Under the pieces are notes generated by a model. That model searched no databases and was not told where the DNA came from. It worked only from the letters and a program-made list of their open reading frames with translations. Both the position numbers and the translations under genes were made by a program. Shown here piece after piece: positions 5,973-12,911 of a stretch of 13,453 nucleotides of DNA (within the stretch, counting starts at the first letter, position 1; the number at the start of each line of letters is the position of its first letter). This stretch comes from DAOMNN01 sp050486545 (GTDB lineage: Bacteria > Pseudomonadota > Gammaproteobacteria > Burkholderiales > Rhodocyclaceae): NCBI GenBank assembly GCA_050486545.1, contig JBJHDM010000073.1:1-13453 (forward strand). Direction: 5' to 3'.

Positions 5973-6891
5973 CGGACCGGACGGGTTGAAGGGGTGCGGA
6001 TACGCCAATGGGGCATATGCGGCAACGCTTCGGGAACGAGGAGTCCCGATGTTCTTGCCGCGTTGCGACGGCTGGGCATTGCGACGCCCCATCCCGGGCT
6101 CCACGCGAGAAGACGTGGTGGGATGCTATCCGATGTTTTCCTGCTCGAACTGGGATGCGTTGCCTGACGACGTCGACGCGTTGCGTTCCGGCGGACTGGT
6201 CACCCTGACCCTGGTTTCCGATCCGTTCGCTTCGTTCGATGTAACGAGATTCAACGGGCACTTCGATCTGGCGCGCCCGTTCAAGAAACACTTCATTGCC
6301 GATCTTGCGATTCCGGTTGCGCAGATCGCCTCCGCTCACCACCGCGCCGAGGCGCGAAAGGGGTACCGAAACCTCGAGCTGGAGATGTGCTGGCGCCCAT
6401 TGGCGTATCTGGACGACTGGGTTGCCTTGTACGGAGAACTGGTGAAGAGGCGTGGTCTGACAACGCTGCATGCCTTCACCGAGTCGAGCTTTCGGACGTT
6501 ATTCTCCCTTGAGGATATCGTCATGCTGCGAGCGACCGTACGCGGCGTGACAGTCGGGGCGCAAGTCCTGGTCATTCAGGGGGAGGTGGCACACGCCCAT
6601 CTCGCGGCCTTTACAGAAGACGGGTATCGCATGCGCGCTTCGTATGCACTGGACCGGTTTGCGATCGAGTCGCTGCGCGACATCGTGCGGTGGATCAATT
6701 GGGGTGGCCAGGCAGGCCTGCGCGAAGATCCCGATGACGGGCTTGCGCGATACAAGAGAGGATGGGCAACCGAAACCCGGAATACCTGGATACTCGGGGC
6801 AATCCTGGATCGGGCTGCCTACGCGGAACTCTTGATCAACTGCACGCATGCGGACGAGCGGTTCTTTCCCGGCTATCGGTCGGCAGCGTGA
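5959..6891 (+). CDS. FemAB-like / GNAT-fold acyltransferase
   Basis: A protein of 310 residues if started at TTG 5959, which has GGGAGGGG a few bases upstream and overlaps the formyltransferase stop by 14 bp. Codons further upstream are open to 5863 but lie inside the formyltransferase and look like shadow sequence. The C-terminal half (about 125-290) shows the GNAT_6/FemAB pattern: a helix with KGYRNLELEM, then WVALYGELVKRRGL, a VGAQVLVI strand, RASYALDRFAIESLRDI, then INWGGQAGLREDPDDGLARY with KRGW. FemAB-type enzymes use aminoacyl-tRNA and GNAT enzymes use acyl-CoA; which donor applies cannot be read here. In this operon it probably acylates the amino sugar or a glycan carrying it. Family moderate, substrate unknown. 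Confidence 0.65.
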   Translation: MGVDSGPDGLKGCGYANGAYAATLRERGVPMFLPRCDGWALRRPIPGSTREDVVGCYPMFSCSNWDALPDDVDALRSGGLVTLTLVSDPFASFDVTRFNGHFDLARPFKKHFIADLAIPVAQIASAHHRAEARKGYRNLELEMCWRPLAYLDDWVALYGELVKRRGLTTLHAFTESSFRTLFSLEDIVMLRATVRGVTVGAQVLVIQGEVAHAHLAAFTEDGYRMRASYALDRFAIESLRDIVRWINWGGQAGLREDPDDGLARYKRGWATETRNTWILGAILDRAAYAELLINCTHADERFFPGYRSAA

Positions 6892-6918
6892 AGATCCATC
6901 GGACTGGAAGAAATCACA

Positions 6919-7584
6919 ATGGACGTAGTCATCTTCGGATTGGGGCAGCTTTCCAGGCATGCCTGGGCATGCCTGACGCACGACAGCGAGCATACGGTGG
7001 TCGGGTTCACCGTTCACGAGGCGTATTTGAAGGATCGTACCTTCATGGGGCTGCCGGTCCTGCCATTCGAACACCTCCCGAGATCGCACCCTCCGGAGTC
7101 GGTCGGTCTGCTCGCGCCGACCGGGTGGAAACGGATGAACCAAGCCCGGGCCGAAATCTTCGCTTCAGGGAGGAATTTGGGATACCAGTTCGTATCCTAT
7201 GTTTCGTCACGGGCCATGGTGTGGCCCGACCTGACGGTCGGCCAGAACTGCCTGGTGCTGAATGGCGCAATGGTCGAGCCGTTTTCCAGGATCGGCGATA
7301 ACTGCATGGTTCGGGCCGGTGCACTCGTGTCTCACGATGCCGTCATCGGCGACCATTGCTTTGTCGCGGCGCGTGCGGTGGTGGCCGGAAACGTGAGGGT
7401 TGGTGATTCATGCGTCATCGGATTGAACAGTACGGTCCGTGACGACCTGACCATTGCCAGGCGCTGTTTCGTCGGGGCCGGTGCGGTGGTTGTGGCCAAT
7501 ACCGAGGAAGGTGGCGTCTATCTGGGGGTTCCGGCCAAGCGCGCGCCCGGTACGGTCGAGGACTTGCATTCGGTCTTCGGGTGA
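6919..7584 (+). CDS. NeuD/PglD/VioB-like sugar acyltransferase, left-handed beta-helix
   Basis: A 221-residue protein. The N-terminus (DVVIFGLGQLSRHA) is the nucleotide-sugar-binding Rossmann-like domain of the NeuD/PglD family. From about residue 98 the hexapeptide repeats of a left-handed beta-helix run to the C-terminus (AMVWPDLTVG, SRIGDNCMVRAGALVSHDAV, IGDHCFVAARAVV, VRVGDSCVIG, YLGVPAKRAPG). H139 in VSHDAVIG is the catalytic base. Members acetylate UDP- or dTDP-4-amino sugars or sialic acid using acetyl-CoA; VioB acetylates dTDP-viosamine, the expected product of the first gene here. GGAAG lies 8 bases before the ATG and 27 bp separate it from the preceding gene. It completes the four-gene run. 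Family sure, substrate inferred. Confidence 0.85.
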   Translation: MDVVIFGLGQLSRHAWACLTHDSEHTVVGFTVHEAYLKDRTFMGLPVLPFEHLPRSHPPESVGLLAPTGWKRMNQARAEIFASGRNLGYQFVSYVSSRAMVWPDLTVGQNCLVLNGAMVEPFSRIGDNCMVRAGALVSHDAVIGDHCFVAARAVVAGNVRVGDSCVIGLNSTVRDDLTIARRCFVGAGAVVVANTEEGGVYLGVPAKRAPGTVEDLHSVFG

Positions 7585-7630
7585 GAGGTGTCTGCGAACC
7601 CTCGCTCCGGCCAAGTCCTGGCGGGCCTTT

Positions 7631-7660
7631 CCCGGGTGCGATGCGGCCATCGCAACCGGG
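7631..7660 (+). terminator. Hairpin after the sugar operon (candidate terminator)
   Basis: CCCGGGTGCGATG pairs with CATCGCAACCGGG (12 of 13 positions, 4-nt loop) 46 bp past the last operon gene. It is followed by TGGCTTGCTC rather than a clean T-run, so termination may be weak or Rho-assisted. Confidence 0.4.
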
Positions 7661-7766
7661 TGGCTTGCTCCGGGTCATTGATCGTCCTCTTCGATGATGC
7701 TATTACATCACCCTGAATTCGATGGCGTCGCCGGTCATGGCGTATGCCCGTGAAAGGGAGTCGGAC

Positions 7767-7928
7767 GTGGAAATTTTCGAGATGCTCGGGCCGTTCTGGA
7801 CGATCGGGATCGTGGTCAATGTGACCTTGACCGCGTTGGCGGGCTGGTGGGTGATTCGCATGATGCGGCCGCGCAAGCCGCCGCAGGGAGTTGCTTCCGA
7901 TGGTCCCGAGGCGGGAGGACGGAGCTAG
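7767..7928 (+). CDS. Small single-helix membrane protein, function unknown
   Basis: A 53-residue protein if started at GTG 7767, chosen because AAAGGGAG lies 7 bases upstream. The ATG at 7722 would add 15 residues and has no ribosome site. Residues about 9-29 (PFWTIGIVVNVTLTALAGWWV) form one membrane helix. A basic IRMMRPRKPP stretch follows, then a polar tail; the positive charges predict a cytoplasmic C-terminus. I do not recognise the family. It stands alone, 182 bp after the sugar operon and 84 bp before the YdjM-like gene, on the same strand. It resembles the short membrane subunits found in respiratory complexes, but nothing here ties it to one. Confidence 0.55.
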   Translation: MEIFEMLGPFWTIGIVVNVTLTALAGWWVIRMMRPRKPPQGVASDGPEAGGRS

Positions 7929-8012
7929 TCGTCTCCGAGGCACACGGACTGCTCAGGTAGCCGGGGCGGGGCTGTAACCTTTGTCCGAACCGAAACGGGA
8001 ACACTTTCATCG

Positions 8013-9008
8013 ATGGATATCGTCACCCATGGCCTGCTCGGGGCCGTCACCGCGCAAAGCGCGAGCAAACGCGGCCATGTGCGGGTCGCAGCGATCACCG
8101 GATTCCTGGCTGCGATGCTGGCAGACGCGGATGTCTTCATCCGCAGTGATGCCGATCCGTTGCTGGTGCTCGAGTATCACCGGCATTTCTCGCATTCCCT
8201 CGCTTTCATCCCGGTCGGCGCACTGATCGCATCCGTGTTGCTGTGGCCCTTCATGCGGCGGCACCTGGCTTGGCCGGCCCTCTACGGTTATGCGTTTCTG
8301 GGGTACGCGACGGCCGGCGTGCTGGACACTTGCACCAGCTACGGGACCCGGCTACTGTGGCCGTTCAGCGATACACCGATCGCCTGGAGCATCATTTCCG
8401 TCTTCGATCCGACGTTCAGCCTGTTCCTGATCGTGTCACTGGTCCTGGCCTGGAGACTGCGCGATCGTCGCTGGGCATGGATGGGGATCGTACTCGCCGT
8501 ATCCTACCTGCTGGTCGGCGTCGTCCAGCATCAGCGTGCCCTCTCCGTGGCCGAATCGCTTGCAGCCGAGCGGGGGCAGGTGCCCGAGCGGGTGCTGGTC
8601 AAGCCGACGATGGCCAACCTGGTCCTGTGGCGTGCGATCGCGGTCGCTGATGGCATGGCGCATATCGATGCCATACGGGTCGGGCCTTTCTCGGGACCCA
8701 TGATCTATCCCGGGACGACGGTGGAGATCGTCGATCCCGCAACATGGGGAGGGCTACCGCCCGCGTCTCGCGCCTACCGGGAGTTGCAGCGTTTCCATGG
8801 GTACTCGGACGCGTTGCTTGCCGAACATCCTGCCGATCCGCATTTTCTGGGCGATCTGCGTTATGCGATGGTGCCGACCGGTACGGCGCCGCTCTGGGGC
8901 ATTGCCATTGATCCGCACGACCCGGACGGGCCGATCGCTTTTGAGGCCCGCAGAGAGCTGACCCCCGAAATGCGAAAGAAATTCATGCAAATGCTGACCG
9001 GGAAATGA
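8013..9008 (+). CDS. YdjM-family (DUF457) membrane-bound metal-dependent hydrolase
   Basis: A 331-residue protein. The N-terminus MDIVTHGLLGA, then LADADVF and YHRHFSHSL carry the conserved Asp/His residues of the YdjM/LexA-binding inner-membrane family, thought to be metal-dependent hydrolases. Several membrane helices follow: FIPVGALIASVLLWPF, LAWPALYGYAFLGYATAGVL, the LFLIVSLVLAWRL region and GIVLAVSYLLVGVV. A soluble domain of about 150 residues then runs to the C-terminus. Single-domain YdjM proteins are shorter (about 170-200 residues); this longer form with a soluble tail is common in proteobacteria. The cellular substrate is unknown. The ATG at 8013 has only a weak ribosome site (GGGAAC). 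Confidence 0.8.
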   Translation: MDIVTHGLLGAVTAQSASKRGHVRVAAITGFLAAMLADADVFIRSDADPLLVLEYHRHFSHSLAFIPVGALIASVLLWPFMRRHLAWPALYGYAFLGYATAGVLDTCTSYGTRLLWPFSDTPIAWSIISVFDPTFSLFLIVSLVLAWRLRDRRWAWMGIVLAVSYLLVGVVQHQRALSVAESLAAERGQVPERVLVKPTMANLVLWRAIAVADGMAHIDAIRVGPFSGPMIYPGTTVEIVDPATWGGLPPASRAYRELQRFHGYSDALLAEHPADPHFLGDLRYAMVPTGTAPLWGIAIDPHDPDGPIAFEARRELTPEMRKKFMQMLTGK

Positions 9009-9333
9009 GCGAGAAGAGACTCTTGTCCGGCATCAATTCCGAGATTGGATGAACTGGCTAGACTCGGGCCATCTTCATCGATGACCTGCTGAGGCCACTC
9101 GGAGTGTGTAACGAACCGCTTGTCGGTTCGATGTCGGCGCGGTTCGTTCGCTCCGCATCGATTCATATCCGAAGGACTCAAGCAGGCAATCGTTTTACGG
9201 TAGGATGAGCCCCGTGACACGCAAACCGTCCGTCCACAGCCAGAATTGCCCGCATCCGTCGGGTGCGATACGACCGGAAATTTTCGGGGCAGTTGGGTCG
9301 CTCCGTTCGACGACCGGTGCGTGAGGTGACGTC
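9009..9333. other. Intergenic region before the DNR-like regulator
   Basis: No gene was found in these 325 bases on either strand. There is one perfect 7-bp hairpin (CGAACCG, loop CTTGT, CGGTTCG; 9112-9130) without a T-run. GAGGTGA directly precedes the regulator start. I looked for an FNR/DNR box (TTGAT-N4-ATCAA) and saw none. Confidence 0.5.
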
Positions 9334-10110
9334 ATGAGGAATTTTGACTGCCTGTCGGATGACATGGGGGATGGGGCCCCGGAACCTGGACAGCCTTCGG
9401 GTGCCGAACCGAACCCCGAGCATGACAGGATCTGTCGGCTGCTGGTTCACGTTCCCTTGCTCGATGGTCTGAGCACTGAAGAGCGGGCGCGTTTTGCACG
9501 CGGAGTGCGCGAGCAGAAGTTCGACCGGGGAGAGGTGTTGTTCCACCGTGGCGACGCCTGCCACGGTTTTCACCTGTTGCTGTCCGGTCAGGTCAAGCTG
9601 GCGTTCACGTCTTCCGATGGGCACGAAAAAGTCATCGAGATCATCCGGCCCGGACAGACCTTCGGCGAAGCCGTGATGTTCATGGACAAACCCTACGTTG
9701 TGATGGCGCAGGCCCTGTGCGATTGCCGTGCGCTGCATATCGCAAAGTCGGTCGTATTCGAGGAGATGAACCGTGACCCGGCCTTTTGCCGGAGCATCAT
9801 CGCGGGTCTCTCGCAGCGCCTGCATCACCTGATCGCCGACGTCGAGACGTATTCGCTGCGTTCGGGGCGCGATCGCATCATCGGCTACCTGTTGCGTGAG
9901 GAGGAAATGGACGGCGGCGAACCAACGACTGCCGGCCGTGTGACGATCCGGCTGCCGACCAGCAAGGGGACGATCGCCTCCCGCCTGAATTTGACCCAGG
10001 AGCATTTCTCGCGAATCCTTCACGAGTTGATCGAGTCGGGCCTGATCGAGGTCGAGGGCCGCACGATTCACATCATCGACATCGAGAAGCTGCGGATGAG
10101 CCTGAGCTGA
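9334..10110 (+). CDS. Crp/Fnr-family transcription regulator, DNR-like
   Basis: A 258-residue protein. Residues about 36-150 form the cyclic-nucleotide-like sensor domain (RGEVLFHRGDACHGFHLLLS, GQVKLAF, RPGQTFGEAVMFMD). A long dimer helix (about 150-185) and a winged helix-turn-helix (SKGTIASRLNLTQEHF, SRILHEL) follow. The recognition helix keeps E223, S226 and R227, the E-x-x-SR set that reads TTGAT half-sites in FNR and DNR. The cysteine cluster that holds the FNR iron-sulfur centre is absent, so oxygen sensing of that type is unlikely. DNR proteins sense NO, probably via heme, and switch on nir, nor and nos genes, which fits heme d1 genes 1.2 kb away. The first 30 residues are an unusual Pro/Gly/Asp-rich leader. 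GAGGTGA precedes the ATG. Confidence 0.8.
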   Translation: MRNFDCLSDDMGDGAPEPGQPSGAEPNPEHDRICRLLVHVPLLDGLSTEERARFARGVREQKFDRGEVLFHRGDACHGFHLLLSGQVKLAFTSSDGHEKVIEIIRPGQTFGEAVMFMDKPYVVMAQALCDCRALHIAKSVVFEEMNRDPAFCRSIIAGLSQRLHHLIADVETYSLRSGRDRIIGYLLREEEMDGGEPTTAGRVTIRLPTSKGTIASRLNLTQEHFSRILHELIESGLIEVEGRTIHIIDIEKLRMSLS

Positions 10111-10140
10111 GCGCGATCGACTCGCGCTGGGCCGCGACGA

Positions 10141-11061
10141 TCATTGCGTGCCGCGGAGCCTGGCCGCAAGCTTCCTCAGGCGGGTCCGCAGCGCGTTGAG
10201 GAACAGGGTGCGTCGCATGATCTCCTTCAGGAGCAGAGACGTTTCGGTACGTGAGACCACGCTCTTGGAAAGCTTTCTCCAGTAGGCGTCGGCATACTTG
10301 CCCTCTCCGACTCTACGGTAATAGCGGTAAATCCAGAAACGCGTATTGATGATCGAATCGGCCCGGTCCTCTCGCTCCAGCAGGGACCACACGCCACCGG
10401 CATGGACCCGGTAGCAGGCGGGCTGGATCTGGGGCAGGTACTTGCTCTTGCCGAAATGTCCGAGCAGGGACAATGCGAAATTGTCGCCATTCCGCACCAT
10501 ATTGCGTTCGGGCGGGTATTCCTTGATGACGTTCCGGTACACCCAGGACATTGTCAGCAACCAGCCTCTGCCCAGGATCAGGTCTTCTCCCGAATAGTCC
10601 CGTTTGTGCCGATCCGACAGCTTGGAATCGCTCAACCGGTTGCCGGCGTCGTCGAGAATGAACGCATCGTGTCCGGTGATGACATAGTCCGGGTTGCGTT
10701 CCAGGAAATCGACCTGGATTGCAAGCTTGCGCGGGTCCGTCCAGTAGTCGTCTCCTTCGCAAACGGCGATGTACTTGCCACGGCATAGCGGCACCAGGAT
10801 ATTCGCGATCCGCTTGCCTCGGGAATACTGGTTCTCGGTCTGGAGAATCGCGTGGATGAGCTTCGGATAGGCTTGGGCATACTCCTTCACGATCTCGGCA
10901 GTCCGGTCGGTCGAGGCGTCGTCGTGGATGAGGATCTCGAACGGAAAGTCGGTCTCCTGGATGAGAAAACCTTCGATGGCGTCCTCGATGAAGCGTTCGT
11001 GGTTATACGTGATGCAACGGATGGTGACCAAAGGCGCTGCATCGTCCGGCCAGTGCTTCAT
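10141..11061 (-). CDS. Family 2 glycosyltransferase (GT-A fold)
   Basis: A 306-residue protein. A nucleotide-binding strand (PLVTIRCITYNHERFIEDAI) leads to D47-D48 in HDDASTDRT and to the metal-binding D104-D105 in EGDDYW, both GT2 hallmarks. The C-terminal third is basic and helical (LLKEIMRRTLFLNALRTRLR) and may sit on the membrane surface. There is no multi-pass membrane domain, so it is a transferase for O-antigen, capsule or a glycolipid rather than a polymerising synthase. The start at 11061 (MKHWPDD) is chosen because the fold begins there; a further 115 codons open upstream are low-complexity and cross the nirN terminator. It converges on the regulator gene with only 30 bp between. 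It could use the sugar made by the cassette at 3877-7584, but nothing links them directly. Confidence 0.85.
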   Translation of the reverse strand: MKHWPDDAAPLVTIRCITYNHERFIEDAIEGFLIQETDFPFEILIHDDASTDRTAEIVKEYAQAYPKLIHAILQTENQYSRGKRIANILVPLCRGKYIAVCEGDDYWTDPRKLAIQVDFLERNPDYVITGHDAFILDDAGNRLSDSKLSDRHKRDYSGEDLILGRGWLLTMSWVYRNVIKEYPPERNMVRNGDNFALSLLGHFGKSKYLPQIQPACYRVHAGGVWSLLEREDRADSIINTRFWIYRYYRRVGEGKYADAYWRKLSKSVVSRTETSLLLKEIMRRTLFLNALRTRLRKLAARLRGTQ

Positions 11062-11236
11062 GATCTCGTGTTCGGGGCGAAGGGGTCTCAATGTCCGTTT
11101 CTCCGAGCGGATACCGGTTCGATGCACGGATGCTCCCGCTCCAGTGCCGGAACGGGAGGCTGGTTTGCCGTCCGTCAGTATGGGCCGATGATAGCGTAAG
11201 GCGCCTGAGGGCTGTCGCAGCGATACGCCGCAAGGA

Positions 11237-11276
11237 CAAACCCCCGACGGGCCAGTTCTGTCTTGGCGGTCGGGGG
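11237..11276 (-). terminator. Terminator of the nirJ-nirN transcript
   Basis: On the minus strand CCCCCGAC pairs with GTCGGGGG, with an inner GCCA/TGGC pairing, and is followed by TTTGT. It lies 26 bp after the nirN-like stop and marks the end of the heme d1 gene set, before the glycosyltransferase. Confidence 0.65.
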
Positions 11277-11302
11277 CGTTTGCTACCTGGAGAGGGCAGC
11301 CT

Positions 11303-12886
11303 TCAGTGACTGGTGCCTTCTTCGCGGGTGATCTTGTTCCAGACGTTGTACTTGCCGACGGGTTTGCGCATCGGGATACGCTTGACCTCCTCGAGGGTCT
11401 CGGCATCGAACACGACGATCGCGCCGTCGAACTCCCACAGGCTGGCCAGGGCGTAGCGTCCGTCGCGGGTGAATTCGATGTGGGCCAGGGTCTGCCCCGG
11501 GGGCGCCTTCAGTTCCTTGACGATCTCGAGGGTCTGCTTGTCGATCACCTGGAGGTGGTTTTTGTACTCCGGGCTCATCATCGAGTCGACGAATGCGTAC
11601 CGGCTGTTCTCGTGACTGCGCAGGAAGAAGCCCGGGCCACGGGTGGGGATGCGCTTGACGACGCTGAAATCCTGCATGTCGATGACCGTGACTTCCGCAG
11701 CCTGCAGGTTGGTGCTCGCCATCACGCGGCGTCCCTGGTAGTCGAACGTGATTCCGGAGCCGAGGTGCGGCATGCCATCGAGGGGCAGGTCGGCGATGCG
11801 CATGCGCGCATCGAGGCTCACCACCTGCCCGACGCCGTCGCGTGACGCGCCCATCAGCAGGGAATAGTCCTGGGTGAAGAAGAAGTCGTCGAGGACCTGG
11901 CTGAGCTTGGTACGGCGCGGGTTCAGGTAGCCGGGAACGAAGTTGCCCTCGCGCATCTTGTAGTCGTGGATGAAGCCTGCCGGGATGTCTTCGGCGTTCG
12001 GGTCGAAGCTGATCTCCCATACTTCCGGAACGTCCTTCAGTGCGGCGACGAAGGAACTGCGGGGGGTGGCTTCATAGACGGCCGAGACGCGCGAGGTCTG
12101 TTTGCCTTCGTGGTCGATGACCTCCAGCGACTTGAGCAGGTTCAGGTCGCCATCGAGCAGCACGAGCGTATGCGGCAGGTAGTTGGCGACCGCGACGTAG
12201 TTGCCGTCCGGTGACGCCGCGACGTTGCGGGTGTTGATGCCGGCGCGCACTTCGGCTACGACGGTGAGATTCCACAGATCGTATTTCGTGACCCAGCCGT
12301 CGCGCGACCCGAAGAACACGTAGCGACCCTCGGCGGCGAACTTCGGGCCACCGTGCAGCGCGAAGCGGCTCTGGAAACGATGGATGCGCTCGAGGCGGTC
12401 GCCATCGAGTACCGAAACGTGATGGTCGCCGGTCTCCACGACCAGGAACAGATTCAGCGGGTCGGCGTCGAACACCGGCTTGTCGGAGAGCGTGGCTGGA
12501 TCGACATGCTGGATGCGCGAGGCGCGGATATCGTCCTCGGTCCATTTGGGCGAGGGCACGATGGGGGTATAGATCAGGTCCGCGATCGCGGCGATCTGTT
12601 CCGCTTCGAGCGTTTCACCGAAGGCCGGCATCTGTGTAGCGGTGAGCCCGTCACGAATCGCGTTGACCGCCTCGGTCTTGCGCAGCCGGGAGAGGTTTTC
12701 GGGCAGCAGGGCCGGTCCCATGCCGCCGAGCCGGTCGATCCCGTGGCATTCCGCACAGTGGCGCACGTAAAGCGTATAGGTGTCGTCCGCCGCGTGTGCC
12801 GGAGGCGCTGCCAGGCTCAGCGAAGCAAGCGATGCGAGCGCGAGGGTGGAAAGGAGCCGGGTCGGATTCGGGGTGCCTGGTTTCAT
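11303..12886 (-). CDS. nirN: NirN-like protein: cytochrome c plus d1-type beta-propeller
   Basis: A 527-residue periplasmic protein. Residues 1-32 are a Sec signal peptide ending AHA. A c-type heme site C44-A-E-C47-H48 follows, with M86 in TQMPAF as likely axial ligand. From about residue 130 a cytochrome d1-type eight-blade propeller fills the rest: H178 in FALHGGPK is the proximal d1 heme ligand candidate, GRYVFFGSRDGWVTKYDLWN is the family signature, and H374 in GMPHLGSG is a distal-side candidate. NirN oxidises dihydro-heme d1 to heme d1 and hands it to nitrite reductase NirS. NirS itself shares this layout but is longer; the position directly after nirJ favours NirN. NirF lacks the cytochrome c domain. 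It starts 25 bp after nirJ and ends at a terminator. Confidence 0.8.
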   Translation of the reverse strand: MKPGTPNPTRLLSTLALASLASLSLAAPPAHAADDTYTLYVRHCAECHGIDRLGGMGPALLPENLSRLRKTEAVNAIRDGLTATQMPAFGETLEAEQIAAIADLIYTPIVPSPKWTEDDIRASRIQHVDPATLSDKPVFDADPLNLFLVVETGDHHVSVLDGDRLERIHRFQSRFALHGGPKFAAEGRYVFFGSRDGWVTKYDLWNLTVVAEVRAGINTRNVAASPDGNYVAVANYLPHTLVLLDGDLNLLKSLEVIDHEGKQTSRVSAVYEATPRSSFVAALKDVPEVWEISFDPNAEDIPAGFIHDYKMREGNFVPGYLNPRRTKLSQVLDDFFFTQDYSLLMGASRDGVGQVVSLDARMRIADLPLDGMPHLGSGITFDYQGRRVMASTNLQAAEVTVIDMQDFSVVKRIPTRGPGFFLRSHENSRYAFVDSMMSPEYKNHLQVIDKQTLEIVKELKAPPGQTLAHIEFTRDGRYALASLWEFDGAIVVFDAETLEEVKRIPMRKPVGKYNVWNKITREEGTSH

Positions 12887-12911
12887 GTGCTTGCCCTGGG
12901 TTGACGGGGTG

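Noticed and set aside
10110..10128. Small hairpin AGCGCG/CGCGCT between the convergent regulator and glycosyltransferase genes
   Set aside because: A 6-bp stem without a T-run is not enough to call a terminator.
11062..11406. In-frame extension of the glycosyltransferase upstream of 11061
   Set aside because: The 115 extra codons are Ser/Arg/Pro-rich, cross the nirN terminator and part of nirN, and no GT2 protein has such a leader.
11306..11845. Long open frame on the plus strand opposite the nirN-like gene
   Set aside because: It is an antisense shadow in GC-rich coding sequence: no ribosome site, no recognisable domain, and the minus-strand protein has clear cytochrome c and d1 features.
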